Assembly: GCF_021654135.1 (NCBI RefSeq)
Contig: NZ_JAKGSD010000015.1
Location: 62,001-126,000, forward strand
DNA length: 64,000 nt
Direction: 5' to 3'
Origin: Amycolatopsis tucumanensis
Lineage (GTDB): Bacteria; Actinomycetota; Actinomycetes; Mycobacteriales; Pseudonocardiaceae
Shown here piece by piece: positions 10,766-19,453 of the stretch. The notes under the pieces were generated by a model. The model saw only the letters and a list, made by a program, of their open reading frames with translations. It did not search any database and was not told the origin of the DNA. The position numbers and the translations under genes were made by a program. The first letter of the stretch is position 1; every line of letters begins with the position of its first letter.

Positions 10766-10934
10766 ATGTACTCTCCGGAGTTGCGCCAAGAAGTGGTCCA
10801 ACTGGTTTCGAAGTCCGAGAAACCGTGGGTGTTAGGGTTCTGCAAATAAGCATTTCCACAATCTTCGAACCCAGGTTCGGCTGGACAAATGCAAACATGG
10901 GAGAGACGGCGGCCGAGGGGTTGCCGATAGATGA
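10766..10934 (+). pseudogene. Decayed IS3-type transposase orfA remnant
   Basis: The frame from 10766 reads MYSPELRQEVVQLVSKSEKP, like the helix-turn-helix start of IS3-family OrfA proteins (xYSPEFRExAVRLVxES), and stops at 10849. A second frame (10845-10934) reads LRTQVRLDKCKHGRDG, which fits the next OrfA block (LxNWVRQxRxDxG). A 13-bp perfect palindrome (GGAAACGGTTTCC) lies just upstream. Both pieces are short and degenerate, and no OrfB or terminal repeats are recognised. Confidence 0.4.
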
Positions 10935-11306
10935 TCGCGCTCGGCGGTCGGTAAGTATGGTTTCAATGACGAAGCGATGGGAGTGCGAAGTAAGTCTATT
11001 CCGTCGAGTGTATGTGCGAACTGTACCGGGACAGGCAACGACTACATGTGGGCGGAGTTCGCGGCCATCGGGAAGATTTGTGGGTGTGGCAATCCTTTGG
11101 CTCCTGTGGAACGGTGGCCGGCGAAGTGCTGGCGCGCACCAAACGGTCGATTCTGAGCGTGCCTGGCTGGTATGTCCTTTATCGACCCGATCGTCCTACT
11201 CGTCCTGGTGGGTCCTGGGCTGGCAGCTCATCAGCGATCTCTGTCGAGCTGCGCGTCGGCGGTCGCCTAAGCTCTGCTCGTTCAGCCTTCGTCAGGAGTC
11301 AACTGC
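10935..11306 (+). other. Non-coding stretch after the toxin cassette
   Basis: Open frames exist but have no codon bias or recognisable domain, and the base composition is mixed. Together with the IS3 remnant before it, this looks like decayed DNA between the toxin-immunity cassette and the next intact gene. No terminator hairpin was recognised. Confidence 0.4.
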
Positions 11307-12788
11307 ATGGTGAGTGCGCTCCCTGCACAAGCAATGCCACGGCGAACGTCGCCGTCAGGGCGCTGCTCGTCGCGTCGAACCTCAGGCGTTGTTGCGCTGC
11401 TCGCGATCGTGTCGGCCGTGGTGTTCTGGCTCGTCCACGCGAGCATCATCGATGACTCCTACATCACGCTCACCTATGCGCGGAATCTCGGGCTGCACGG
11501 GCACTGGGGTCTCATCGCGGAGCAGACGTCGAACACGGCGACATCGCCGTTGAATGTGCTGCTTCTGGGTGCTCTCACCGCCTTGCTCAGGCACCCGGTG
11601 TGGGCCCTCGGGGTCCTGTTCGTGGTCGCCAACATGGCACTTGCGGCCGCGCTGCTACGGGTCATGCGGGCACTCTCCCTGCCGGCCTGGGGTGCGGTTG
11701 CCGCGTGGCTGGCCGTGTTGCTCAATCCGCTGCTGTTGTCGGCGGTGGGGCTCGAGGTCGCCCTCGGTGCCGCGGTGCTGGCGCTGATGCTGATGGCAGC
11801 GGTGGAGTCGCGGCCGTGGGTCTTCGGCGTGTGTGCGGGGCTGGCGGTGTTGACCCGGTTCGACCTGGCGATCGTTGTTGTGGTGTTGTTCGCGGCGAGC
11901 CGTTCGCTGTGGCGCGGGTGGTGGAAGGCCGTCGTCGCCGCTGGGATGGTTGCCGGGCCGTGGTTCGTGTTCAGCTGGGTGGTCCTGGGGTCGTTCGTTC
12001 CGGACACGTTGCTCATCAAGACGCAGCAGCGATCGTGGGGTGGTCACCAGTTCGGCGAGGGACCGCTTCTCCTGCTGCGGTTCTATCCTGCGGCGATCGT
12101 GCTGGCCTTCCTGCCTGCGGTGCTCGGCGTGCTGGCTTTCGCTGCTTGGACGAGACGGCGGGCGCAGTTGTCCCTGCCGGCCGCGTTCGGGCTGGGGGGA
12201 ATCCTGCACTACCTCGCCTACACGATCCTCGGCGTGCCGCCCTACCACTGGTACTACGGACCGTCGCTGATCTGCCTCTCCCTTTTTGCTGCGCTTGCCG
12301 CCAGTGCGGTTGCCCGCGGGTTCGCTCTCGCCGCCGTTTTCCTGGTCGTGTGCCAGCTGGGATTCGCCGTGCAGCACGGTCTGCCCTGGCGAATGGCGGC
12401 GGTGACGACGAACTGGGCCAGTCCCGCGCAGTACGCGACGGTCGGCCGGGACCTGAAGGCGCTCGTAGGCGATCAACCGGTTCGCCTCGAGGGTGAGATC
12501 GGTGCGATCGCCTACTTCTGTGACTGCACGGTCCTCGACCAGTTCTCGGACCGCACTCAACTGGTCTCCGCGATCGATACCGTCACTGCGCAGGCGGGGC
12601 CGGTCAAGCAGTGGCTGCTCCGTCTGAACTACCACTTCCTCGACCGCGGCACCCCGCAGGTCACGCCCCGATACGTGCTCCGCGACGTGGCGACGCCGCC
12701 CAGCGGGGTCCCGGCTTGGCCCGCCACTTCGCCATGGCACGGCCCCGGCGCTCCGCCCGACGGCTACTACGCGCTGTTCCCCGCATAG
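11307..12788 (+). CDS. GT-C-fold membrane glycosyltransferase-like protein
   Basis: This 493-aa polytopic protein has about ten hydrophobic segments. The first extracellular loop carries IIDDSYITLTYARNL followed by a T-S-P-L-N segment. Acidic Asp-Asp pairs in this loop are the metal/substrate site of GT-C enzymes that use polyprenyl-phosphate sugars, as in the arabinofuranosyltransferases of mycolic-acid bacteria and relatives. A soluble C-terminal part (residues about 380-493) follows the last membrane helix. It stands alone between decayed regions. The N-terminal 25 residues are basic and poorly supported, so the real start may be further in. Sugar donor and acceptor are unknown. Confidence 0.7.
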   Translation: MVSALPAQAMPRRTSPSGRCSSRRTSGVVALLAIVSAVVFWLVHASIIDDSYITLTYARNLGLHGHWGLIAEQTSNTATSPLNVLLLGALTALLRHPVWALGVLFVVANMALAAALLRVMRALSLPAWGAVAAWLAVLLNPLLLSAVGLEVALGAAVLALMLMAAVESRPWVFGVCAGLAVLTRFDLAIVVVVLFAASRSLWRGWWKAVVAAGMVAGPWFVFSWVVLGSFVPDTLLIKTQQRSWGGHQFGEGPLLLLRFYPAAIVLAFLPAVLGVLAFAAWTRRRAQLSLPAAFGLGGILHYLAYTILGVPPYHWYYGPSLICLSLFAALAASAVARGFALAAVFLVVCQLGFAVQHGLPWRMAAVTTNWASPAQYATVGRDLKALVGDQPVRLEGEIGAIAYFCDCTVLDQFSDRTQLVSAIDTVTAQAGPVKQWLLRLNYHFLDRGTPQVTPRYVLRDVATPPSGVPAWPATSPWHGPGAPPDGYYALFPA

Positions 12789-13031
12789 GTGGCCCTGGGC
12801 ATCAGCGTTTTGGGGCGCGAGCGCGTGCGGCGCGGCACGAGTGGTGCGCCGCCTGCCGAGCGGGAGTCAGATATCACCTCCGCAGGGCGACGCAACAGCC
12901 TGCAGGAGCGGGAGCAAATGTGGAGCGACGGATAAGCACGTGTTGCGTTGAATCGTCCTCGGCCGGCCACAACTGCCCCGCTCTGTGCAGGCGAATCTCT
13001 GTTTGTGCAGGTCAGCGGATTGGATCGGCCA
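12789..13031 (+). other. Intergenic region before the tRNA remnant
   Basis: I see no gene, repeat or convincing regulatory site. The 5' half expected for a complete tRNA-Pro is absent immediately upstream of 13032. Confidence 0.5.
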
Positions 13032-13074
13032 CACTGGGGGTCAAGGGGTCGCGGGTTCAAATCCTGTCAGCCCG
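13032..13074 (+). tRNA. 3' part of tRNA-Pro (GGG), likely attachment-site scar
   Basis: The sequence from 13032 reads as an anticodon loop with GGG, the 3' side of the anticodon stem (TCAAG), a variable loop, a T-arm with GGGTTCAAATCC (13053-13064) and the 3' acceptor strand TCAGCCCG. Bases upstream cannot form the D-arm or the 5' acceptor strand, so this is a partial tRNA. Integrases of actinomycete elements such as pSAM2 use the tRNA-Pro segment from the anticodon loop to the 3' end as core site. Such a piece is left at the far side of an integrated element. Confidence 0.65.
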
Positions 13075-13087
13075 ACGGTCTGTTTGG

Positions 13088-13128
13088 GCCCGCTGCTTTG
13101 GGTAAACGTCCAGGTCAGCGGGCTTTTT
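13088..13128 (+). terminator. Rho-independent terminator
   Basis: The arms GCCCGCTG (13088-13095) and CAGCGGGC (13116-13123) pair perfectly around a 20-nt loop and are followed by TTTTT (13124-13128). It lies 13 nt after the tRNA-Pro remnant, where a tRNA terminator is expected, and may have travelled with the attachment-site end. Confidence 0.7.
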
Positions 13129-13379
13129 CATGTTTTCTTCACGTTCACCCTGCCTTGTCGATTTCAAGATCAACAGGGGTGTGCAGGAGCGATTCTGGAG
13201 TGGATCATGCTTCTCGCGGCAAATGGGGTCGCCTAACGGCTCCTCCTCGGCCGCTCTTTGGCCAACTGACCCGAACCTGCTCGAAGCGCCCGAGACCCGG
13301 TCCGGGGTCGTGCCGGTTGCGGCGAGATGGGCGCGGTTGCGTACGGCTGACGGCCGCGCTGGACGGCTGGGACAGGTTC

Positions 13380-13700
13380 CAGCTGCCCCGTTAACCTCGT
13401 GCAGCACACCGATCTGCGGGTTGATGACGATCTCACCGTCGTCGAGGTGGGCGTTCGGCGGCGTTGCAGGCCGGTCAGCTCATCCCAGCGAGCACCGGTC
13501 CAAGCGGCGGTGATGATGAGCAACCCGGCCCACAGCCCGACCAGCGCGCTGGCCTGCGCCGCGATCGCGACGACCTGCTCGCCGAGGCTGGATGGGTTGA
13601 CCGGGACGAGGCGCTCGTCGGCGGCGTCGGCCAGCATCATGGTCATCACCTTGATAATCGTGGACACAGTCATGTGCGCGGCAGCAGGGTGGAATGGTGG
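13380..13700 (-). pseudogene. Tyrosine integrase remnant, frameshifted and truncated
   Basis: On the minus strand, 13673 down to about 13455 reads STIIKVMTMMLADAADERLVPVNP and then LLIITAAWTGARWDELTGLQ. This is the core of actinobacterial phage/AICE integrases, with the box I arginine in TGARWDEL. A frameshift follows directly, and the next frame continues HLDDGEIVINPQIGVLHEVNG to about 13385. The segment between VNP and the catalytic domain is shortened, and the rest of the catalytic domain (H-x-x-R and Tyr boxes) is missing. It lies about 300 bp from the tRNA-Pro remnant. Confidence 0.7.
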
Positions 13701-13721
13701 GGCAGCTAAGGAGAGAAAACT

Positions 13722-14132
13722 ATGACTACAACTGAAGAAGGTCTTATTGGATCGTTAACTGCGTACTTTGACCATGGCCTCCTGTTAATCGAAGACTCTG
13801 AAAGTTCGGCAGATCACAGGGGATGGGACGCGTCGATCGATTACGTCCATTTCGATACGGATTCGCTCTACGTCGCGGTGCAGAGTGTCGTGGACGGCCC
13901 TGTTGAGGTCGAGGTTTATCGAAGCCCTCCGCTCGCCCCTGTGGCTGTCGGCTTGACCGAGGTGTTTGTCAGACAGTTCGAATCGGAGTTCGGAATGGTC
14001 AAGATCCATGATCCGGAGAATAGGGGGGTGCTAGTTGCGAAAGGAAATCGTGGGGTTGTCGGTCTACGGGTACTGGTAGACGAGGTCAATTGGGCTGCTC
14101 GCGTAGTTGTGATCATCCAATTTCCATCGTAA
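13722..14132 (+). CDS. Hypothetical small protein, element cargo
   Basis: This 136-aa protein is not recognised. A good ribosome-binding site (AAGGAGAG, 13708-13715) precedes the ATG by 6 nt, which supports a real gene. The product is acidic and beta-rich with no signal peptide or membrane helix. Codon use is less GC-biased than in the catabolic genes, and the gene sits between an integrase remnant and an SDR fragment, so it is probably a passenger of the decayed element. Its size and composition are compatible with an immunity-type protein, but nothing shows that directly. Confidence 0.55.
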   Translation: MTTTEEGLIGSLTAYFDHGLLLIEDSESSADHRGWDASIDYVHFDTDSLYVAVQSVVDGPVEVEVYRSPPLAPVAVGLTEVFVRQFESEFGMVKIHDPENRGVLVAKGNRGVVGLRVLVDEVNWAARVVVIIQFPS

Positions 14133-14150
14133 TGCAGTGGGGTGGCGTGC

Positions 14151-14294
14151 CCAGGTGACGTGCGGGACCTGGATTCGGTGCAGTCCGCGGTCGCCGAGGT
14201 GGAGCAGCGGTACGGGCCGATCACCTTCGCGGTCAACGCGGCGGGCACCGGGGTGGGCACCGGGGTGGGGTCGCCCCCACCGCGAACCTGGTGA
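14151..14294 (+). pseudogene. SDR dehydrogenase internal fragment
   Basis: One frame reads GDVRDLDSVQSAVAEVEQRY, then GPITFAVNAAGT. This is the stretch from the D-V adenine-binding strand to the N-A-A-G motif of short-chain dehydrogenases. No TGxxxGxG lies upstream and no YxxxK downstream, and the frame ends at 14294 after a small GTGGGCACCGG duplication. It is a broken copy, not an expressed gene. Confidence 0.5.
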
Positions 14295-14470
14295 ACCCCT
14301 ATCCCCGCTTGCCCGCGCGCGCTCTGGCTGGTAGTTCCGAGCGGATTGCCGACAGTGGCCGGCGGACGGCGATGACGGTGGGCCTTTCCGGTGGTGGCGA
14401 CACGACGTCGCTGCTGCTCCGGCTCGCCTGAGGTGCACTCCCGCCGGCCGGACCGAGGAGGAGGACAGCC

Positions 14471-15583
14471 GTGGCGGGACCGTTGTGCGGGTTGCGCGTT
14501 CTGGAGCTGGGAGGGATCGGCCCGGGGCCCCACGCGGCCATGCTCCTGGCCGATCTGGGGGCGGAGGTGGTCCGCGTCGAGCGGCCCAGGGGTGGTCTGC
14601 GTGTGGTGCCAGAAGGCGCCGATGACTGGCTGCTACGCGGTCGGCGCTCGATCTCGGCCGACCTGAAGCAACCGGAGGGACGCGACCTCGTGCTCGCGCT
14701 CGCCGAGAAGGCCGATGTGCTGATCGAAGGCTTCCGGCCGGGGGTCGCCGAGCGGCTGGGCGTCGGCCCGAAGGAGTGCCTGGACCGCAATCCGGGCCTG
14801 GTCTACGGCCGCATGACCGGCTGGGGTCAGGACGGGCCCCGGGCCGACCAGGCCGGGCACGACATCAACTACCTCGCCGTGACGGGTGTGTTGAACGCCA
14901 TCGGCACGGCCGGCGCGCGTCCTACGCCGCCCCTTAACCTGGTCGGGGACTTCGGTGGTGGATCGCTGTACCTCGTCCTGGGCGTCCTGTCGGCGTTGTG
15001 GGAGCGCGGGCGCTCGGGCCACGGGCAGGTGGTCGACGCGGCGATCGTCGACGGCGTGACGTCGCTGGCGCAGGGCGTGTGGGCACTGCGTGGCGTCGGC
15101 CAGTGGCGGGACGAGGCGGCGTCGAACCTCGTCGACAGCGGGGCGCCTTTCTACGACACCTACCGGTGCCGCGACGGCCGCTACGTCGCGGTGGGCGCGA
15201 TCGAGCCGCAGTTCTACGCCCAGCTCGTCGACGGGCTCGGACTGGGCGACGCCGACTTGCCGGAGCAGCTCGACCGCTCCGGGTGGCCGCGTCTGCGACA
15301 AGCCTTCCAGCAGGCCTTCGAGACGCGGAGCCGTGACGAGTGGGCCGAGCGGTTCGCCGGCGTCGACGCGTGTGTCACACCGGTGCTCGACTTCGCGGAG
15401 GCGGTCGAAGAACCGCAGCTCGCAGGGCGCGACACGATCGTCGAGCTGGGCGGCGTCCGCCAGGCCGCGCCGGCGCCGAGGTTCTCCCGCAGCGCACCCG
15501 ACCTCCCAGAGGCACCGCGAAAGCCTGGGGCGGACACCGAGGCCGTGTTGCGCGCTTGGGGCGTGCGTCACCCGGCTGGGTGA
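14471..15583 (+). CDS. CaiB/BaiF-type CoA-transferase / alpha-methylacyl-CoA racemase
   Basis: This 370-aa protein starts at GTG 14471 behind GAGGAGG. The N-terminal CoA-binding motif is [23 protein letters not shown], and the G-H-D-I-N-Y block places an Asp near residue 131, matching the catalytic aspartate of alpha-methylacyl-CoA racemases. The family either epimerises 2-methyl-acyl-CoA or moves CoA between acids; racemase is slightly favoured by length and by the H-D pair. As first gene of the catabolic island it would prepare a branched acyl-CoA for beta-oxidation. It lacks its own ATGAAC box upstream, but a box lies just after its stop. Confidence 0.85.
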   Translation: MAGPLCGLRVLELGGIGPGPHAAMLLADLGAEVVRVERPRGGLRVVPEGADDWLLRGRRSISADLKQPEGRDLVLALAEKADVLIEGFRPGVAERLGVGPKECLDRNPGLVYGRMTGWGQDGPRADQAGHDINYLAVTGVLNAIGTAGARPTPPLNLVGDFGGGSLYLVLGVLSALWERGRSGHGQVVDAAIVDGVTSLAQGVWALRGVGQWRDEAASNLVDSGAPFYDTYRCRDGRYVAVGAIEPQFYAQLVDGLGLGDADLPEQLDRSGWPRLRQAFQQAFETRSRDEWAERFAGVDACVTPVLDFAEAVEEPQLAGRDTIVELGGVRQAAPAPRFSRSAPDLPEAPRKPGADTEAVLRAWGVRHPAG

Positions 15584-15654
15584 ATCCGATCTGAGGCGGA
15601 CGACTCCCGTCACCTGTTCGAGCGGGCGGCATTGCCCCTGTCCGCCGGTTCCAT

Positions 15655-15668
15655 TATGAACGTTCATA
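15655..15668. promoter_or_regulatory. Palindromic TetR-type operator, site 1
   Basis: TATGAACGTTCATA is a perfect 14-bp palindrome in the gap between the CaiB-like gene and the first serine hydrolase. It is the best match to the consensus shared by seven sites between 15.6 and 32.0 kb. Confidence 0.65.
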
Positions 15669-15746
15669 CAGCTGAGGCCAGCTACGCCACGTCGGCGTAC
15701 TTTGCGCGCCCCACTTCGTGCGCAGGCCCTCACCTGAACAGCCGTA

Positions 15747-15764
15747 TATGAACGATCGTTGACA
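15747..15764 (+). promoter_or_regulatory. TetR-type operator site 2 over a possible -35 box
   Basis: TATGAACGATCGTT (15747-15760) contains the perfect decamer AACGATCGTT and runs into TTGACA (15759-15764), a good -35 hexamer for the serine hydrolase gene at 15830. Binding here would block polymerase. No strong -10 box is obvious. Confidence 0.55.
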
Positions 15765-15829
15765 ACGGCCGGTCTGGTCGGGTTGAGTACCCGGCCAGAC
15801 CGACCCTGTCAGGAACCGGAGAGGCATCG

Positions 15830-17380
15830 ATGAAGCTGTCACTCTCGCGCCGGTGGGCCGTGCTCGCCGGTGTGCTGACCGCGGCCCTGGTCGCGACCGC
15901 CTTCGCGGCGGTCGCTCCGGAGCGCGCCACGGCCGCGAGCGGAACCAGGTGCGCGGACGCCGGCGACCGGTACGAGACCGCCCGCCCCGAGCAGGTCGGT
16001 CTCGATCCCGTCACCCTTGGCCACGCGCTGAACCTCCTCTCGGTCAACGGGTCCGAGACGGTGCAGGTCTACCGGCACAACTGCCTTGTCGGGACGGGGA
16101 TCTTCGACCCGCTGCTCGGTCATGTCCCGGGCAACAACTGGAGCCAGACCAAGACGATCACCGCCCTGCTCGCCGGCCGGGCCGCTACTCTCGGCCTCCT
16201 CTCCGTCGACGATCCGATCGGGAAGTACCTGCCGCCGGACCTCGGGGACGAAGCCCACCGCGCCGTCACCATCCGCCAGTTGCTGACCCAGACCAGCGGC
16301 ATCAGGGCGAACTGGACACGCGAGCTGAACCTCGCGATGCCCGACCGCGTCCGCGAGTTCCTGTCCCTGCCGTTCGACCACCAGCCCGGAACCTTCTACC
16401 GGTACTCGCAGACCGGGCCGTCCGTGGTGGCCTACGTGGTGCAGCGCGCGGTCGGTGAGGACCTCCAGGACTTCGCGCAGCGCGAGCTCTTCGGCCCGGT
16501 CGGCATCCCCCGCGCCCACTGGTTCTGGCTGCGGGACCGCGCAGGCAACACCGACGGCTGGTCCAACCTGTTCCTGCCTGGACACGATTTCGGGCGGATC
16601 GGTCAGCTGCTGGCCAACAACGGCACCTTCGACGGAAAGCGGCTGATCTCCGAGAGCTACCTCCGCGAACTGCGCACGCCGAGCCCGACCAATCCCGGCT
16701 ACGGCTATCTCACCTGGCTCAACGCCGGCCCGTACTGGATCACCCCGTCCGCGTTCGCGTCCACACGCAACCCGGCGCCGATGATCGCCAGTGCTCCCGC
16801 CGACATGTACTTCTCCTACGGGTTCTTCGGCCAGCACGTCTTCGTGATCCCCGGGCTGGACATGGTGGTGACCCGCTCGAGCGGGACGCTCAACTGGCCA
16901 CCGAGCCGGCTCGACGCGGGCGATCCGCTCACCGCCGTCGCGCCGGGCCAGACCACCCGCGTCGAGTACGAGTTCTTCCGCCTTCTGACGCAGTCCGTCG
17001 TCACTCCCCGGCAGCCGGCCCCGCCGCCCTATGTCGCGCCGAAGCCGGGTGCGGTCGACCCGAGCCTGTTCGTCAGCGTGCCCGACAACCTCGCGGTGGC
17101 GCAGCTGGGCCCGAACGCGCCGAAGGACTGCACGATCTTCGGGTGCGGTGGAAAGCTGGCCGCGGCCGGCACCATCCGGTCCCTGATGGACGTTCCGCGC
17201 ACCGGTTTCGCGGCGCTGACCGCTCTTCCGGCCGGCACCGCGCAACTGGCACAGCAGGTGCCCGATCTGTTGCCGCGCCTGCTGGACGGCTGGCAACAGA
17301 CGGCACGCATCGCGGGTGAGCAGCTTCCGGCGGCGCTTCCGGCGCTGCTGGCGTCCCTCCAGCAGTCGGTTGGGGGATGA
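15830..17380 (+). CDS. Secreted SxxK serine hydrolase (beta-lactamase/esterase family)
   Basis: This 516-aa protein has a signal peptide (KLSLSRRW, hydrophobic stretch, cleavage near residue 36). The catalytic SxxK is S105-Q-T-K108, and YRYSQTG supplies the tyrosine region typical of class C beta-lactamase-fold hydrolases. The last 120 residues are a proline-rich linker and helix, longer than in ordinary penicillin-recognising enzymes. It is followed 43 bp later by a cytoplasmic relative, so the pair may cleave an ester or amide outside and then inside the cell. The substrate is not predictable. Confidence 0.8.
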   Translation: MKLSLSRRWAVLAGVLTAALVATAFAAVAPERATAASGTRCADAGDRYETARPEQVGLDPVTLGHALNLLSVNGSETVQVYRHNCLVGTGIFDPLLGHVPGNNWSQTKTITALLAGRAATLGLLSVDDPIGKYLPPDLGDEAHRAVTIRQLLTQTSGIRANWTRELNLAMPDRVREFLSLPFDHQPGTFYRYSQTGPSVVAYVVQRAVGEDLQDFAQRELFGPVGIPRAHWFWLRDRAGNTDGWSNLFLPGHDFGRIGQLLANNGTFDGKRLISESYLRELRTPSPTNPGYGYLTWLNAGPYWITPSAFASTRNPAPMIASAPADMYFSYGFFGQHVFVIPGLDMVVTRSSGTLNWPPSRLDAGDPLTAVAPGQTTRVEYEFFRLLTQSVVTPRQPAPPPYVAPKPGAVDPSLFVSVPDNLAVAQLGPNAPKDCTIFGCGGKLAAAGTIRSLMDVPRTGFAALTALPAGTAQLAQQVPDLLPRLLDGWQQTARIAGEQLPAALPALLASLQQSVGG

Positions 17381-17423
17381 ACACGGGGCGCACGACGGAG
17401 TGCGTCCGAGGAAAGGAAGTCCG

Positions 17424-18641
17424 ATGATCGGTGGTAGCTGTGCGGAAGAGTTCTCGCGCGTTCGCGAGGAGTTCGAGCGGAACTTCGCCGACCGCGGGGA
17501 GGTGGGCGCCTCGGTCTGCGTGATGATCGACGGCGAACCGGTGGTGGACCTGTGGGGTGGCGTCGCCGATCGGGAGACCGGCCGCCCGTGGGAGCGGGAC
17601 ACTGCGAGCGTGATCTTCTCCTGCACCAAGGGGGCGACCGCGCTGTGCGCCCACGTGCTCGCGTCTCGCGGGCAGCTGGACCTGGCCGCGCCGGTCGCCC
17701 GCTACTGGCCCGAATTCGGCCAGTCGGGCAAGGAGGACATCACGGTGGGAATGCTCTTGACCCACCAAAGTGGACTTCCGGTGATCAGCACGCCGTTGCC
17801 TGACTGCGCCTTCTTCGACTGGGACCGGATGGTCGCCGCTCTCGAGGTGGAGAAGCCCGCGTGGGAGCCCGGAAGCAGGCACGGTTACCACGCCCTGACC
17901 TTCGGCTGGCTGGTCGGAGAACTGGTCCGGCGAGTGTCCGGCAGGTCGCTCGGCGAGTTCTTCCAGCAGGAGGTCGCCGGGCCGCTGCGCCTGGACTTCT
18001 GGATCGGGTGTCCGGAGGAGGTCGAACCGCGGCTCGCGCCGATGATCTTCCCCGAGCCGCGCGAGGGCGACGAGCCATCGCTCTTCATGACCATGGCGGC
18101 CACCAAACCGGAGTCCATCCCCGGCCAGATCTTCGCCAACTCCGGCGGGTACATGCTGCCCGGGCCGACCGGGTTCGACTCCCGCGAGGCGCACGCCGCC
18201 GAGATCGGGGCCGCGGGCGGGATCAGCAACGCCCGTGGCCTCGCCGGCATGTACGCGCCGCTGGCGTGCGGCGGCGGCCTCGGCGGGGTGCAGCTGGTGG
18301 ACCGGCGCGCGCTGACGCGGATGTCGACGACCATGTCGGCGGGGCACGACGAGACGTTGCTGATCGGCAGCCGGTTCTCGGCAGGCTTCTTCCGGTCGAT
18401 CGACAACCGGCACCGCCCCTACGGCTTGCGCGACAGCGTCATCCTGTCCCAGGACGCTTTCGGCCACCCCGGTTTCGGCGGCAGCATCGGCTTCGCCTCG
18501 CCTGCCGACCGCATGTCCTTCGGCTACACCATGAACAACATGGGGCCCGGCACCCTGCTCAACGAGAGGGGGCAGAGCCTGGTCGACGCCGTGTACCGCT
18601 CGCTCGGCTACACCGACGACAGCGCGGAGGTGTGGTGCTGA
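17424..18641 (+). CDS. Family VIII esterase-like SxxK serine hydrolase
   Basis: The ATG at 17424 follows GAAAGGAAG; the frame is open further upstream without a better start. The product is 405 aa with no signal peptide. SCTK (S66, K69) is the nucleophile/base motif, YHALTFGWL holds the catalytic tyrosine, and HPGFGGS near the C-terminus replaces the KTG box, as in EstB-type esterases. This points to ester hydrolysis rather than beta-lactam resistance. It is co-directional with the secreted hydrolase and ends shortly before the operator of the TetR gene. Confidence 0.85.
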   Translation: MIGGSCAEEFSRVREEFERNFADRGEVGASVCVMIDGEPVVDLWGGVADRETGRPWERDTASVIFSCTKGATALCAHVLASRGQLDLAAPVARYWPEFGQSGKEDITVGMLLTHQSGLPVISTPLPDCAFFDWDRMVAALEVEKPAWEPGSRHGYHALTFGWLVGELVRRVSGRSLGEFFQQEVAGPLRLDFWIGCPEEVEPRLAPMIFPEPREGDEPSLFMTMAATKPESIPGQIFANSGGYMLPGPTGFDSREAHAAEIGAAGGISNARGLAGMYAPLACGGGLGGVQLVDRRALTRMSTTMSAGHDETLLIGSRFSAGFFRSIDNRHRPYGLRDSVILSQDAFGHPGFGGSIGFASPADRMSFGYTMNNMGPGTLLNERGQSLVDAVYRSLGYTDDSAEVWC

Positions 18642-18708
18642 TCCGCGTGTGCCAGGTCACAGATCGTCGTGTCCGCGGGTTCCGGTAGGGTTGACGGCAC
18701 GGTCGATG

Positions 18709-18722
18709 TATGAACGATCATA
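18709..18722. promoter_or_regulatory. TetR-type operator, site 3
   Basis: TATGAACGATCATA is a near-perfect palindrome 75 bp upstream of the chosen start of the TetR gene at 18797. TTGACG (18691-18696) could be the -35 box, so the operator covers the -10 area. This suggests autoregulation. Confidence 0.6.
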
Positions 18723-18796
18723 CATCCCGGTGGCCGGGCTCAACGCGCCCGGCCACCGGGCGCACGGCCCAGGTGCACGGAAGTCGGTGGGAAGCG

Positions 18797-19414
18797 ATGG
18801 GGACGCCGGTCAGGTCGCGGAGCAGGAACGGGCAGCACCCGCGGGTCCGGTTGCAGGAGGCGGGCACGCGCCTGTTCTACAACAAGGGTTTTCACGCGAC
18901 GTCCGTGCGGGACATCACGGAGGCCTGCGGACTCACCCCCGGTGCGCTCTACAACCACTTCGGTTCCAAGGAAGAGCTGCTGTACTCGATCATCATGGAC
19001 GGGCACGCCGCGCTCGACCGCATGCTCGACGCGGTCCGCGCGGACGCGCCCGCGCCGGAGCGCCTGCACGGCTTGATCGAGGCCTTCGTGCTGCACCACA
19101 CGCGTTACCGCAAGGAAGCCGTGGTGGGCGACGAGTGGCGCGCGCTCGACGAGGAACACCGTGACGAAGTACGCCGGCTCCGGCTCGGTATCCGGGCCAG
19201 GGTCTCCGATGTCATCCGCGAAGGTGCCGCGGCAGGCGCCTTCGAACTGCCCAAGGTGCCCAATGGAGACCCGGTGCGGATGGCCGCCACTGCCGCGCTC
19301 GACATGTCCTTCCGGGTGGCCGGCTGGTTCAGTCCGGACGGCCCGGTGTCGGACACCGCGTTCGCGGCCTTCTACGCCGATCTCGTCCTCCGTTCGATCA
19401 GCAAGGTTCGCTGA
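18797..19414 (+). CDS. TetR-family regulator of the catabolic island
   Basis: The start ATG 18797 was chosen because an in-frame start at 18710 would put the operator inside the gene. The product is 205 aa. The N-terminal HTH reads TSVRDITEACGLTPGALYNHF followed by GSKEELLYSII, typical of TetR regulators of fatty-acid or steroid-type catabolism. The second regulator at 31349-31975 has almost the same recognition helix (LTSGALYNHF), so both could bind the same operator. The ligand is probably an acyl-CoA or pathway intermediate; that is inferred from the gene content. Confidence 0.85.
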   Translation: MGTPVRSRSRNGQHPRVRLQEAGTRLFYNKGFHATSVRDITEACGLTPGALYNHFGSKEELLYSIIMDGHAALDRMLDAVRADAPAPERLHGLIEAFVLHHTRYRKEAVVGDEWRALDEEHRDEVRRLRLGIRARVSDVIREGAAAGAFELPKVPNGDPVRMAATAALDMSFRVAGWFSPDGPVSDTAFAAFYADLVLRSISKVR

Positions 19415-19453
19415 GACCGGTCCCGGCCTCTTCGCGAACCGGAGAGGTGATGC

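Noticed and set aside
10645..11455. Open frames of 222 and 147 codons after the immunity gene
   Set aside because: Serine/arginine-rich translations with no codon bias; a different frame carries the transposase-like peptides.
13032..13074. Complete functional tRNA-Pro gene
   Set aside because: The upstream bases cannot form the 5' acceptor strand, D-arm or the 5' side of the anticodon stem.
15830..18641. Beta-lactam resistance genes
   Set aside because: The SxxK hydrolases lack the KTG box; HPGFGGS and the catabolic context point to esterases.
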